Below the pieces are notes generated by a model. The model saw nothing but the letters and a program-made list of their open reading frames with translations, ran no database searches and was not told the DNA's origin. This document shows, piece by piece, positions 1-7,707 of a stretch of 36,097 nucleotides of DNA (position 1 is its first letter; every line of letters starts with the position of its first letter). This DNA comes from CAIOSQ01 sp044359885. Its GTDB lineage: Bacteria > Pseudomonadota > Alphaproteobacteria > CACIAM-22H2. The stretch covers positions 1-36,097 of the forward strand of contig JBIKLI010000005.1 of NCBI GenBank assembly GCA_044359885.1, in the 5' to 3' direction. The position numbers and the translations under genes are program-made.

Positions 1-297
1 CGGCTGCTCGATGAGATGGAACCGCGCGCAGGCTTCCAGCGCCTCGGCGAAGTCCGGCGCGTCGGCGATCGCGGCGAAATCCTGCGCCAGACGCGCGCGG
101 TCGCGCGCGGCGATGCCGGCGATCAACGCTTCCTTCGAACCGAAATAGGTATAGGCGGCGCCGGCGCTCACCCGTGCGGCGCGCGCGATGTCGGCCATCG
201 TGGCGGCATGGAAGCCGGCGCGCGCGAAGCAGCGTTCCGCGGCGTCGAGAAGACGGTTGCGACGCGCCGTCTGCTGGTCGGCGGAGAGGCGAGGCAT
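1..297 (-). CDS. TetR/AcrR family transcriptional regulator (N-terminal part, cut by window edge)
   Basis: Reading leftward from an ATG at 297, 99 codons stay open to the window edge. The protein begins MPRLSADQQTARR and shows the TetR DNA-binding domain: helix 1 (RLLDAAERCFARAGF, about residues 15-29), then the helix-turn-helix 'ATMADIARAARVSAGAAYTYFGSKEALI' region (about 32-59) with the family-typical YxYFxSKEAL. The ligand-binding C-terminal domain lies outside the window, so the inducer cannot be guessed. A 20-bp inverted repeat lies 11 bp upstream of the start, suggesting autorepression. The next gene upstream, an M81 peptidase, is on the same strand and ends 76 bp away; whether the regulator also controls it is unknown. 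Family assignment is firm, function is not. Confidence 0.9.
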   Translation of the reverse strand, partial: MPRLSADQQTARRNRLLDAAERCFARAGFHAATMADIARAARVSAGAAYTYFGSKEALIAGIAARDRARLAQDFAAIADAPDFAEALEACARFHLIEQP

Positions 298-307
298 GGC
301 GGAGTCC

Positions 308-327
308 GATAATGAACGTTCGTTATC
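308..327. promoter_or_regulatory. Candidate TetR operator (20-bp inverted repeat)
   Basis: GATAATGAAC followed directly by GTTCGTTATC: ten-base arms with one mismatched pair, centred on AACGTT. It is AT-rich against a very GC-rich background and sits immediately upstream of the tetR start, overlapping a CATTAT -10-like hexamer read on the minus strand. Size, symmetry and place fit a TetR dimer site and autoregulation. This is inferred from sequence only. Confidence 0.65.
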
Positions 328-373
328 GACGTAGCCCGGCGCCGAAGCCGGTCAACAGCGCCATCGCCGCGGC

Positions 374-1906
374 TCAGCCTTGCGGCCAGCGCGTACCGGG
401 GTCCAGCGGATAGATCGGCCGCGGGATGCGCCGCCATGCGACACGGGACAGGATCGGCGTCGTCAGGCCCGGCACGTCGACCTCGATGATCCGCTCGTCG
501 GCGAACAACATGTCGAAGGCCGCGCGGAAATGGCCGCGCGACTTGACCACCAGCGACCGGACCTGCGCCAGGTCGACGCCAAGCATCTCGAAATAGGCGG
601 GGTCGGAGGCCTGCTGCCGGATCGAGCCGACCACGACGCGGATGCCGCCGACCTCGACCAGCGCGGCGGGTCCCAGCCGCAGCGTGCGCCCCGCGCCGAT
701 GCCGCGGCGGCCCACGGTCTCGCCGTCGCATAGCGCGATCACGCGGCCCGGGGCTTCGAAGGGGCGCGAGAATTCCTGGGTCTCGGCGCGGTTGAACCGC
801 ACCTGGAAGGCGGCACCGGCGCCGAGCGCATGCGCCTGGGCGGCGAGCGGCGGATCGTAGAACGGTCCGAGCACGCAGCCGGCGACGCCGGCGGCATGAA
901 ACGCCTCCAGGATCCAGGTCGTGTTGCCGCGCCCGCCGCCGCCCGGATTGTCGGCGACGTCCGCGAAGAGCAGCGCCGGCGATGCCGGATCCTGGCCCGC
1001 CGCGCGCGCACGGGCGGTCGCCGTCTCGAGATCGGCCAGCCGCGGCACGAAGCGCCGGCGCGCGGCCCAGGCATGGGACGCGACGGCGTCGGCAACCGAC
1101 TCGGCCGTCGCGACGTCGGTGGCGGCGACGATCACGGCGACGCCGTTCTTCGGCGTGTCGCCGCTGGTGAAGCCCGAGAGCACGCCGACCTCGATCACGC
1201 CGTCCCGGCCGACGAAGGACTGGCCGTGGTCGATGATGTCGCGATAGGGCGCCCCCGGCTCGGTGCCCTGGGTCACCGACGGCGGCGCCAGCGGCAGCTT
1301 GCGGAAGGCGGCGCGCGGCCGCAGGCCGGCAAGCATCGCGCGCATGTGCCGGGCGCAGTCGGCGCCGCGCTCCAGCATGTCGACATGCGGATTCGTCCGG
1401 TAGGCGACCAGGATGTCGGCGGCGCGCACCATGCGCGCGCTGACGTTCGCGTGCAGGTCGAGCGTGGCGACGACCGGCACGCGCGCCCCGACCAGGTCGC
1501 GGACGGCCTCGAGGATGGTCGCGTCCGGATCGGCGTCGCCCGTGGCATCGGCGGCGCCATGCAGGGACAGGTAGACGCCGTCGAGGGGCCCGGCGGCGCC
1601 GAGCCGGGCACGCAGATCGGCGAGGAACCAGTCGAAAAACCCCTGATCGCAGGGTCCGCTGGCGCCGACGGCGGCCAGGATCGCGGGATGCCGGGCCCAG
1701 GCGCCCGTGGCGTCCATGGCGCGCGCGAAGCCGAGGATGGTGCGCGGGCTGCGCGGCGCGGCGGCATCCAGGTCGGCGGCGAGCGCACCGCCCGCAAGCA
1801 GGACATTGGCCTCGAATTCGGCACGGGTGGCGACCGGCGCGTGGAAATTCGATTCGAGCATGAAGCCGCCCACCGCGATGCGTGGCGCTGACGACGTGGC
1901 TGCCAT
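374..1906 (-). CDS. M81 family metallopeptidase (MlrC-like), copy 1
   Basis: 510 residues. The M81 family is known from MlrC of the microcystin degradation pathway, a zinc metalloenzyme that cleaves linear peptides. In most bacteria the substrate is unknown. Visible family hallmarks are an N-terminal 'GGFMLESNFHAPV' (about residues 13-25), 'YLSLHGAAD', 'ATLDLHANVSARM' and 'YRTNPHVDMLERG', whose Asp and His residues are the expected metal ligands, and the MlrC C-terminal domain ending 'PIYPLDPGTRWPQG'. The ATG at 1906 is preceded by a GGGAG ribosome site. No signal peptide is seen, so it is probably cytoplasmic. A second, diverged M81 gene lies 2.6 kb away (4549-6036); the two flank a DUF3422 and a flavoprotein gene. 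Real substrate: unknown. Confidence 0.9.
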   Translation of the reverse strand: MAATSSAPRIAVGGFMLESNFHAPVATRAEFEANVLLAGGALAADLDAAAPRSPRTILGFARAMDATGAWARHPAILAAVGASGPCDQGFFDWFLADLRARLGAAGPLDGVYLSLHGAADATGDADPDATILEAVRDLVGARVPVVATLDLHANVSARMVRAADILVAYRTNPHVDMLERGADCARHMRAMLAGLRPRAAFRKLPLAPPSVTQGTEPGAPYRDIIDHGQSFVGRDGVIEVGVLSGFTSGDTPKNGVAVIVAATDVATAESVADAVASHAWAARRRFVPRLADLETATARARAAGQDPASPALLFADVADNPGGGGRGNTTWILEAFHAAGVAGCVLGPFYDPPLAAQAHALGAGAAFQVRFNRAETQEFSRPFEAPGRVIALCDGETVGRRGIGAGRTLRLGPAALVEVGGIRVVVGSIRQQASDPAYFEMLGVDLAQVRSLVVKSRGHFRAAFDMLFADERIIEVDVPGLTTPILSRVAWRRIPRPIYPLDPGTRWPQG

Positions 1907-2019
1907 GGCGGCTCTCCCGGATGCGACGGCTGCAGACTATCACCGGTCGCGCACGGCTGATGCACATGCCGCGGCGCGCGTGATAGACAGTCGCGGCCCC
2001 ATCCGAGGGGAACGCCCCC

Positions 2020-3354
2020 ATGCAGCACGCCGAACCCCAAGACGCCGCGACGACCCGCGACCATGCGCTGCGCATGGCGCTGGTCAACGAGGTTCATGCC
2101 CGGCCGTTCCTCGCCCTGTCTCCGCCGGAACGCGCGTCGCTGCTCGCGATGACCTCCGGCGAGGGCGGGGCTGCGGCCGACCGGGCCCATCTCGTGTCCC
2201 TGTGCGAGCGCTATGGCGCGCCGGTTCCGCCGGCCGGCGCCAACCACCATGTCGTCCGGCTCGACGCGGTGACGCTGAAATGGGAGCGGCACGGCGAGTT
2301 CTGCACCTGGACCTTCCTGCGCGCGGGCGGCTTCGGCGAACCCTTCGCCGGCATGCCTGTCGAGGCGGTCCCGGCCGACTGGGTCCGCGCCATTCCCGGC
2401 GAACGCCTGGTCGCCACCCATGTGGCGGTCTTCGGCCGCGACGCAGGGCCGCCCGGCGCCGACGACCTTGCGCGCTGGCTGCACGCGGATTTCCTCGCCG
2501 GATCGGTGGTCGCCGGCGGGGCGGCGTCGGTCTGGACGGATTTCCGCGTCCATGCCGACGGCTACGGGCGGATCGTCGTCCAGGACCGCGGCCTCGCGCC
2601 GCGCCAGGGCGGGCGCATGGTGCAGCGGCTGCTGGAGATCGAGACCTATCGCATGATGGCCCTGCTGGCGCTGCCGCTGGCGCGCGAGATCGGGCCGCGG
2701 ATCGGACACGCCGACCAGGAACTGCTGCGCGTGATGGATGCCATGGCGACGGCGGCCGACATCGCGGCACAGCGCCGTCTGCTCGACCGGCTGACCGCGC
2801 TGTCGGCCGGGATCGAGCGCGACACGGCCGCGTCCGACTACCGCTTCGGCGCGGCGCGCGCCTATGGCGAGCTCGTCGACCGGCGCATCGCCGAACTGCG
2901 CGAGCAGCGGATCGAAGGGCTCCAGACCTATCGCGAGTTCATGGACCGGCGCTTCGTGCCCGCGCTCAGGACCTGCGAGACCGCGGCCGCGCGCCTCGCG
3001 CAGATGTCGCGGCGCCTGACGCGTGCCGGCGCCCTGCTGCGCACGCGCGTCGAGATCGCCGTCGAGGCGCAGAACCAGGAGGTCCTGGCCTCCATGGACC
3101 GGCGCGCGCGGCTGCAGCTGCGGCTGCAGGAGACGGTGGAGGGGCTGTCGGTCGCCGCGATCACCTATTACCTGGTCGGCCTCTCCGACTATGGGCTGCG
3201 CGCGCTCGAAGCTGCCGGCCTGCGGTTCGAAAGGGACGTCGCGACCGGCGTCGCGATCCCCGTGGCCGCGGGGCTGGTCTGGTACGGCCTGCGTCGGCTG
3301 CGCCGGACCTTGTCGCGCGACGAGGGACGCTTCGACGCGGCCGGCGACAGGTAG
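2020..3354 (+). CDS. DUF3422 family membrane-associated protein
   Basis: 444 residues, of the uncharacterised DUF3422 family. The diagnostic N-terminal segment 'LVNEVHARPFLALSPPERAS' is present at about residues 24-43. The middle is rich in charged helices (about 230-370), probably coiled coil. The C-terminus holds two hydrophobic stretches ('AAITYYLVGLSDYGL' about 387-401 and 'GVAIPVAAGLVWYGLR' about 415-430), so the protein is likely a membrane-anchored cytoplasmic helical protein. A GAGGGGAACG ribosome site precedes the ATG. It is transcribed divergently from the first M81 gene across 113 bp. The next gene starts 5 bp after the stop, so the two are probably one operon. No biochemical role is known for the family. 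Confidence 0.9.
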   Translation: MQHAEPQDAATTRDHALRMALVNEVHARPFLALSPPERASLLAMTSGEGGAAADRAHLVSLCERYGAPVPPAGANHHVVRLDAVTLKWERHGEFCTWTFLRAGGFGEPFAGMPVEAVPADWVRAIPGERLVATHVAVFGRDAGPPGADDLARWLHADFLAGSVVAGGAASVWTDFRVHADGYGRIVVQDRGLAPRQGGRMVQRLLEIETYRMMALLALPLAREIGPRIGHADQELLRVMDAMATAADIAAQRRLLDRLTALSAGIERDTAASDYRFGAARAYGELVDRRIAELREQRIEGLQTYREFMDRRFVPALRTCETAAARLAQMSRRLTRAGALLRTRVEIAVEAQNQEVLASMDRRARLQLRLQETVEGLSVAAITYYLVGLSDYGLRALEAAGLRFERDVATGVAIPVAAGLVWYGLRRLRRTLSRDEGRFDAAGDR

Positions 3355-3359
3355 GGGCG

Positions 3360-4541
3360 ATGCCGCGCGAGACTTTCGACGCGGTGATCGTCGGCGCGGG
3401 GGCGGCGGGGCTGATCTGCGCGATGGCAGCGGGACGCCGGGGGCGGCGGGTCCTGCTGCTCGACCATGCCGGCGAGCCCGGCCGCAAGATCCTGATCTCC
3501 GGCGGCGGACGGTGCAACTTCACCAATCTCGACGTGCGGCCGGAGCGGTTCTTTTCCGCCAATCCCGATTTCTGCCGGTCCGCGCTGGCCCGCTACACCC
3601 AGCACGACTTCATCGCCCTGGTCGACAGCCATGGCATCGCCTGGCACGAGAAGACCCTGGGCCAGCTCTTCTGCGACGGCTCGGCGCGACAGATCGTCGA
3701 CATGCTGGTGGGCGAGTGCCGCGATGCCGGCGTCGAGCTGCGCATGGGCCAGCGCGTCGGGGACGTCGCCCACGACGGCGGCTACGTGCTGACCCTGGGG
3801 TCGGGCGAGATCGCCGCGCCGGCGCTGGTGCTGGCAACGGGCGGGCTCTCGATCCCCAAGCTGGGCGCCACCGGCTTCGCCCACGAGACGGCGCGCCGTT
3901 TCGGCCTCGCCGTCACCGCGCTGCGCCCGGCCCTGGTGCCGCTGGTCTTCGGCGCCCGGGATCTGGAATTCATGCGTGCGCTGAGCGGCCTTTCGGCCGA
4001 GGTGACGGCATCGTGCAACGGCACCGCGTTCCGCGAGAACCTGCTCTTCACCCATCGCGGCCTGTCGGGGCCCGCGATCCTGCAGATCTCGTCGTGCTGG
4101 CGGGAAGGCGACGCCATCGCCATCGACCTGCTGCCAGGCACGGATGCGGCAGCGGCGCTGCGCCAGCGCAAGCGGGCCCGGCCGCGCGCGGCGCTGGCGA
4201 CGCTGCTGGCCGAGATGCTGCCCCAGCGCCTCGCGCGGGCGCTCGCGCCCGAGGCGCTGCGCGAGCGTCCGGCCGGCGAGATCCCGGATCGCGACCTCGA
4301 CGCGCTGGGCGCGACGCTCGATGCCTGGCGCGTCCAGCCGGCCGGCAGCGAAGGCTACGCCAAGGCCGAGGTCACGCTCGGCGGCATCGACACGGCCGGC
4401 CTGTCCTCGCGCACCATGGAGGCGCGCGCGCTCCCCGGCCTCTACGCGATCGGCGAGGCGGTCGACGTCACCGGCTGGCTCGGCGGCTACAATTTCCAAT
4501 GGGCCTGGTCGAGCGGCTGGTGCGCCGGCCAGGCCCTGTGA
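3360..4541 (+). CDS. NAD(P)/FAD-dependent oxidoreductase, BaiN/HI0933 (YhiN) family
   Basis: 393 residues. The N-terminal Rossmann dinucleotide motif 'DAVIVGAGAAGLICAMAAGRRG' covers about residues 7-28, followed by the family signature 'GRKILISGGGRCNFTN' (about 42-57). The C-terminal 'GLYAIGEAVDVTGWLGGYNFQWAWSSG' is the second FAD-contacting segment. The family resembles HI0933-type flavoproteins; one relative, BaiN, acts in bile acid dehydroxylation, but for most members the substrate is not known. The ATG at 3360 lies 5 bp after the DUF3422 stop with a GGTAGGGG-like ribosome site, which implies co-translation. It converges with the second M81 gene: only 7 bp separate the two stops. Enzyme class is confident, substrate unknown. 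Confidence 0.9.
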   Translation: MPRETFDAVIVGAGAAGLICAMAAGRRGRRVLLLDHAGEPGRKILISGGGRCNFTNLDVRPERFFSANPDFCRSALARYTQHDFIALVDSHGIAWHEKTLGQLFCDGSARQIVDMLVGECRDAGVELRMGQRVGDVAHDGGYVLTLGSGEIAAPALVLATGGLSIPKLGATGFAHETARRFGLAVTALRPALVPLVFGARDLEFMRALSGLSAEVTASCNGTAFRENLLFTHRGLSGPAILQISSCWREGDAIAIDLLPGTDAAAALRQRKRARPRAALATLLAEMLPQRLARALAPEALRERPAGEIPDRDLDALGATLDAWRVQPAGSEGYAKAEVTLGGIDTAGLSSRTMEARALPGLYAIGEAVDVTGWLGGYNFQWAWSSGWCAGQAL

Positions 4542-4548
4542 ACCGGCT

Positions 4549-6036
4549 TCAGCCGCGCGCGTAGAGCTCGGCGCGCGGCGCGAAGCGCGTATCCGGATCG
4601 AGCGGATAGACCGGGCGCGCGCAGATCCTGTGGCCCAGGCTGCGCAGATTGGCCGAGGTCGCGCCGGGCGCGTCGATGTTGAAGTTGCGGGCCGCCCAGT
4701 CGACGAACATGTGCTTCTCGCAATGCGGCGACTTGACCACGACCAGATCGTAGCGTTTCGGATCGCGCCCTGCGGCGTAGAAGATCGACCGGTCGAAGAG
4801 ATTCGCGGGCTTGCTCATCGCCACGATCGTGTAGCCGGCATGCAGCAGCACCGCCATGTCGCCGGCGTCGTTGAGCATGCCGCTGGTCTCGTGCGCAGCC
4901 CTGCCGCGCGACAGCAGATCGACTTCGACGTCCAGCTCCAGGGGGGCGAAGCGCGGATCGAAGGCGCCGCCCAGCCGGGCGCGGAACCGGCCACCGAGCC
5001 CGGCGCGCTTCGCCGCCTCGACCGCCGCGGGATCGACGATCGGCGCCAGCACGCGACCGGCATAGCCGGCCTCGACCAGCGCCCGCAGGATCGCGTTGGA
5101 ATCGCCGCTGGCGCCCGAGCTGGTGGCGTCGGCGGCGTCGGTGAAGATGGCGGTGCCCTGCAGGGTCTTCGCCCGCGCGATCGCGTCGTCGAGCGAGACC
5201 AGCCGCCCCTGCATCAGCGCGCGATCCGGCCAGAAGGCCTCGGCGAGGCGGATCGCCTCGCGCTCGGCCGTCGCGGCGTCGCCTTCCGTCACCACGACCG
5301 CCTGGCTGCACAGCTCGGGCACGTCGGTGAAGGGGTTGCCGATCATGAAGCCGGCGGCGAGAGCCGTGCCGTCGCGCTCCAGCGCCTGCGCCTGGCGGAT
5401 CACCTGGCCGTAGACGCCGGTCTCGGTGATCAGCTCGTCGCCGCGCACGAGCGCCGGCACGACCACGCGCGCGATCGCGGTCTTCGCGCCGCCCAGGATG
5501 CGCAGCAGCAGCCGCGCCGCGCGCGCGCCGGTGTCGGCGAAATCGACATGGGGATAGGTGTGGTAGATCGTCACGCCGTCGATCTGGCGCAGCATGCGCT
5601 GCGTCAGGATGCCGTGCAGGTCGAGCGAGATCACGATCGGCACCTTCGGGCCGAAGATCTTCCGGCATTCCTCGAGCAGATGGCCCTCGGGATCGAGTTC
5701 GCCCACCGCCCCCATCGCGCCATGCATCGAGAAATAGACCGCGTCGATCCCGTCGGCGCGCGCGCGGACATGGTCGAGCAGTTCGCCCGCCAGCCGCGCG
5801 AAACCCGCCTGCGACAGGATACCGGCGCTGAAGGGCCGCGCGCTGTAGGCCGGGACGAGTTCGATTCCGGGCGCCGCTTCCAGCACCGCGAGCGCGCCGC
5901 CGATCGAGGTGTTCATGCCGCGCTGCAGGTCGAACACCTCCTGCCCGCGCTGGATGACGAACTGCTCGTAGGCGCTCTCGACCGGATTGAAGGACGAGAT
6001 CTCCTGCATGCATTCGACGACGAGAATCCGCGGCAT
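4549..6036 (-). CDS. M81 family metallopeptidase (MlrC-like), copy 2
   Basis: 495 residues. The same fold as the copy at 374-1906, but clearly diverged. Matching landmarks are 'VECMQEISSFNPV' at the N-terminus, 'YFSMHGAMGAVGELDPEGH', 'ISLDLHGILTQRM' and 'YHTYPHVDFADTGAR', carrying the presumed zinc ligands, and a C-terminus with 'RPVYPLDPDTRFAPRAE', which aligns with the end of copy 1. The start at 6036 has a GGGGGA ribosome site 4 bases upstream. There is no signal peptide. Because the two copies differ across most of their length, they look like ancient paralogues or separate acquisitions, not a recent tandem duplication. The substrate is unknown; some relatives are described as microcystinase C. 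Confidence 0.9.
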   Translation of the reverse strand: MPRILVVECMQEISSFNPVESAYEQFVIQRGQEVFDLQRGMNTSIGGALAVLEAAPGIELVPAYSARPFSAGILSQAGFARLAGELLDHVRARADGIDAVYFSMHGAMGAVGELDPEGHLLEECRKIFGPKVPIVISLDLHGILTQRMLRQIDGVTIYHTYPHVDFADTGARAARLLLRILGGAKTAIARVVVPALVRGDELITETGVYGQVIRQAQALERDGTALAAGFMIGNPFTDVPELCSQAVVVTEGDAATAEREAIRLAEAFWPDRALMQGRLVSLDDAIARAKTLQGTAIFTDAADATSSGASGDSNAILRALVEAGYAGRVLAPIVDPAAVEAAKRAGLGGRFRARLGGAFDPRFAPLELDVEVDLLSRGRAAHETSGMLNDAGDMAVLLHAGYTIVAMSKPANLFDRSIFYAAGRDPKRYDLVVVKSPHCEKHMFVDWAARNFNIDAPGATSANLRSLGHRICARPVYPLDPDTRFAPRAELYARG

Positions 6037-6146
6037 CGCTTCCCCCTGGCTGACGACGATGGCACGGCCGCTTCACGGGCGACGGCGGGCGATGCCGGCC
6101 GGCAGGATAGGCGTATCGCGCGCCATCGCGAAAGGGGAGGCGGCGC

Positions 6147-6220
6147 TGGAGCGGGTGAAGGGAATCGAACCCTCGTCGTGAGCTTGGGAAGCTCCTGCTC
6201 TACCATTGAGCTACACCCGC
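6147..6220 (-). tRNA. tRNA-Gly (anticodon CCC)
   Basis: Read on the minus strand, the gene starts GCGGGTGTAGCTCAATGG and ends with the acceptor arm CACCCGC, discriminator T and an encoded CCA (6147-6149). The seven-base acceptor stem GCGGGTG/CACCCGC pairs perfectly. The anticodon loop is TTCCCAA (6184-6190) with anticodon CCC at 6186-6188, reading GGG glycine codons. The T-arm GAGGGTTCGATTCCCTT is canonical. It closely resembles the E. coli glyU gene. A minus-strand promoter lies just upstream. Confidence 0.97.
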
Positions 6221-6234
6221 GCGCCGTCGACGAT

Positions 6235-6263
6235 TGTATAGGCAAGCACCCCGGAAGGGGCAA
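6235..6263 (-). promoter_or_regulatory. Promoter of tRNA-Gly
   Basis: On the minus strand TTGCCC (6258-6263) and TATACA (6235-6240) are separated by 17 bp. Initiation about 7 bases further on (near 6228) would give a leader of roughly 8 bases before the mature tRNA 5' end at 6220. It stands back to back with the metZ promoter; their -35 boxes are 18 bp apart. Confidence 0.55.
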
Positions 6264-6281
6264 GTGGCAGCGGGAGCGGGA

Positions 6282-6309
6282 TTGACACCGGACGCCGGTC
6301 GCGCTTATT
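6282..6309 (+). promoter_or_regulatory. Promoter of metZ
   Basis: A perfect TTGACA -35 (6282-6287) is followed after 16 bp by a weak -10, CTTATT (6304-6309). Initiation near 6315 would place the 5' end right at the first stem of the SAM-II aptamer, as expected for a riboswitch leader. Confidence 0.5.
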
Positions 6310-6311
6310 TC

Positions 6312-6370
6312 CGGTCACGTGGCGATTTGAGCCGGCCGGCTTGCGGGCCACGTTAAACAATCCGCTAAAA
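6312..6370 (+). ncRNA. SAM-II riboswitch aptamer (metA/metZ leader)
   Basis: The sequence follows the SAM-II consensus closely: CACGTGG (6316-6322), GATTTGA (6324-6330), GCCGG and GGCTTGC around the loop, GGGCCACGTT (6345-6354) closing the P1 stem against CACGTGG, then AAACAATCCGCTAAAA (6355-6370), which forms the pseudoknot strand. SAM-II RNAs bind S-adenosylmethionine and control methionine biosynthesis genes. Here the aptamer sits upstream of metZ and is followed by a terminator hairpin, so SAM binding should lower metZ expression. Confidence 0.93.
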
Positions 6371-6392
6371 GGTCGGTGGTAGTCCCGAAAAG

Positions 6393-6421
6393 ACGCCCTG
6401 GCCGTAGGCCGGGGCGTTTTC
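6393..6421 (+). terminator. Intrinsic terminator of the SAM-II leader
   Basis: An 11-bp stem: ACGCCCTGGCC (6393-6403), loop GTA, GGCCGGGGCGT (6407-6417), with one G-T pair, running into TTTTCGTTT. It lies between the aptamer and the metZ start at 6437, and the ribosome site GAGGGG lies just beyond it. This suggests transcriptional attenuation, not only sequestration of the ribosome site. I could not identify a convincing antiterminator by eye. Confidence 0.8.
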
Positions 6422-6436
6422 GTTTGCGAGGGGACG

Positions 6437-7639
6437 ATGGGCAAGGACAGGACGCGGGAGACGAGGAACTGGGGCGCGCGCACCCGCGCGGTGCGCGGCG
6501 GCGTGGATCGTTCGGGTCATCAGGAGACGGCCGAGGCGTTGTACATGACCTCGGGCTTCGTCTACGACAGCGCCGCCGAGGCCGAGCAGGCCTTCGCGTC
6601 GAAGAAGAGCACGCGCTTCGTCTATTCGCGCTTCGGCAATCCCACGGTCGCGATGTTCGAGGAGCGGCTGCGGCTGCTCGAAGGCGCGCAAGCCTGCCGG
6701 GCGGTCGCCAGCGGCATGGCGGCGGTGTCGGCGAGCCTGCTGTCCCAGATCCGCGCCGGCGACCGGGTCGTTGCCAGCCGGGCGCTGTTCGGATCGTGCC
6801 AGTACGTCGTCGGCGAGTTGCTGCCGCGCTACGGCGTCGAGAGCGTCTTCGTCGACGGCACCGACGAGGCGCAATGGCGCGAGGCGCTGGCCCGGCCGGC
6901 CAAGGCGGTCTTCCTCGAATCGCCCTCCAACCCGATGCTCGAGGTCATCGATCTGCCGATGGTCGCCGATCTGGCCCATCGCGCCGGCGCACGCGTCGTC
7001 GTCGACAACGTCTTCGCGACGCCGCTGCTGCAGAAGCCGCTGGAGATGGGCGCCGACATCGTCATCTACTCGGCGACGAAGCATATCGACGGCCAGGGCC
7101 GCTGCCTTGGCGGCGCCGTGCTCGGCTCGGCCGAGTGGGTCGAGAGCGAGCTGGTGCCGTTCCTGCGCCATACCGGCCCGGCGCTCTCGCCGTTCAATGC
7201 CTGGACGCTGGCCAAGGGGCTGGAGACGCTGTCGCTGCGCGTCGAGGCGTCGTGCGCGACCGCGCTTGCGCTCGCCCGGCGCTTCGAGGGGCACGAGAAG
7301 CTCGCGGCGCTGCGCTACCCGTTCCTGCCGTCGCATCCGCAATACGCGCTCGCGCGCCAGCAGATGAAGGCCGGCGGCACCGTCGTCACGCTGGGCTTCC
7401 ACGGCGGCAAGGCGGCCGCGTTCCGGTTCCTCGACGCGCTGCAGATCGTCGACATCTCGAACAATCTCGGCGATTCGAAGAGCCTCAGCTGCCATCCGGC
7501 CACCACCACCCACCAGCGGCTGACGCCCGAGCAGCGCGCCCATCTGGGCATCGACGACGGCACGGTCAGGCTGTCCGTCGGCCTCGAGGACCCGGCCGAC
7601 CTGGAGGCGGATCTGGCGCAGGCCCTCGACGCGGCATGA
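6437..7639 (+). CDS. metZ: O-succinylhomoserine sulfhydrylase
   Basis: 400 residues, the usual size for the Cys/Met metabolism PLP-dependent family. The enzyme makes homocysteine from O-succinylhomoserine and sulfide in methionine synthesis. Key sites: 'FVYSRFGNPTVAMFEERL' (about 61-78), 'ASGMAAVSA' contacting PLP phosphate (91-99), 'VVVDNVFATP' with the PLP-stacking Asp (about 187-196), and the Schiff-base lysine in 'YSATKHIDGQG' (K215). The beginning 'RNWGARTRAVRGGVDRSGHQETAEALYMTSGFVY' region is typical of MetZ. The start has a GAGGGG ribosome site. The SAM-II leader upstream strongly supports a methionine role over cystathionine synthase or lyase paralogues. Confidence 0.95.
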   Translation: MGKDRTRETRNWGARTRAVRGGVDRSGHQETAEALYMTSGFVYDSAAEAEQAFASKKSTRFVYSRFGNPTVAMFEERLRLLEGAQACRAVASGMAAVSASLLSQIRAGDRVVASRALFGSCQYVVGELLPRYGVESVFVDGTDEAQWREALARPAKAVFLESPSNPMLEVIDLPMVADLAHRAGARVVVDNVFATPLLQKPLEMGADIVIYSATKHIDGQGRCLGGAVLGSAEWVESELVPFLRHTGPALSPFNAWTLAKGLETLSLRVEASCATALALARRFEGHEKLAALRYPFLPSHPQYALARQQMKAGGTVVTLGFHGGKAAAFRFLDALQIVDISNNLGDSKSLSCHPATTTHQRLTPEQRAHLGIDDGTVRLSVGLEDPADLEADLAQALDAA

Positions 7640-7649
7640 CCCGTGCGCC

Positions 7650-7677
7650 TGGACAAGCCGGGCCGGGCTCCTAGAAT
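7650..7677 (+). promoter_or_regulatory. Promoter of the apaG-folE-trkH group
   Basis: TGGACA (7650-7655), 16-bp spacer, TAGAAT (7672-7677). Each hexamer differs from the sigma-70 consensus at one position. Initiation near 7684 gives a leader of about 24 bases to the apaG ATG at 7708, with GGAAGAGG as ribosome site. Confidence 0.6.
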
Positions 7678-7707
7678 CCGTCCCTTGACTGGAAGAGGCG
7701 TTGGCAG

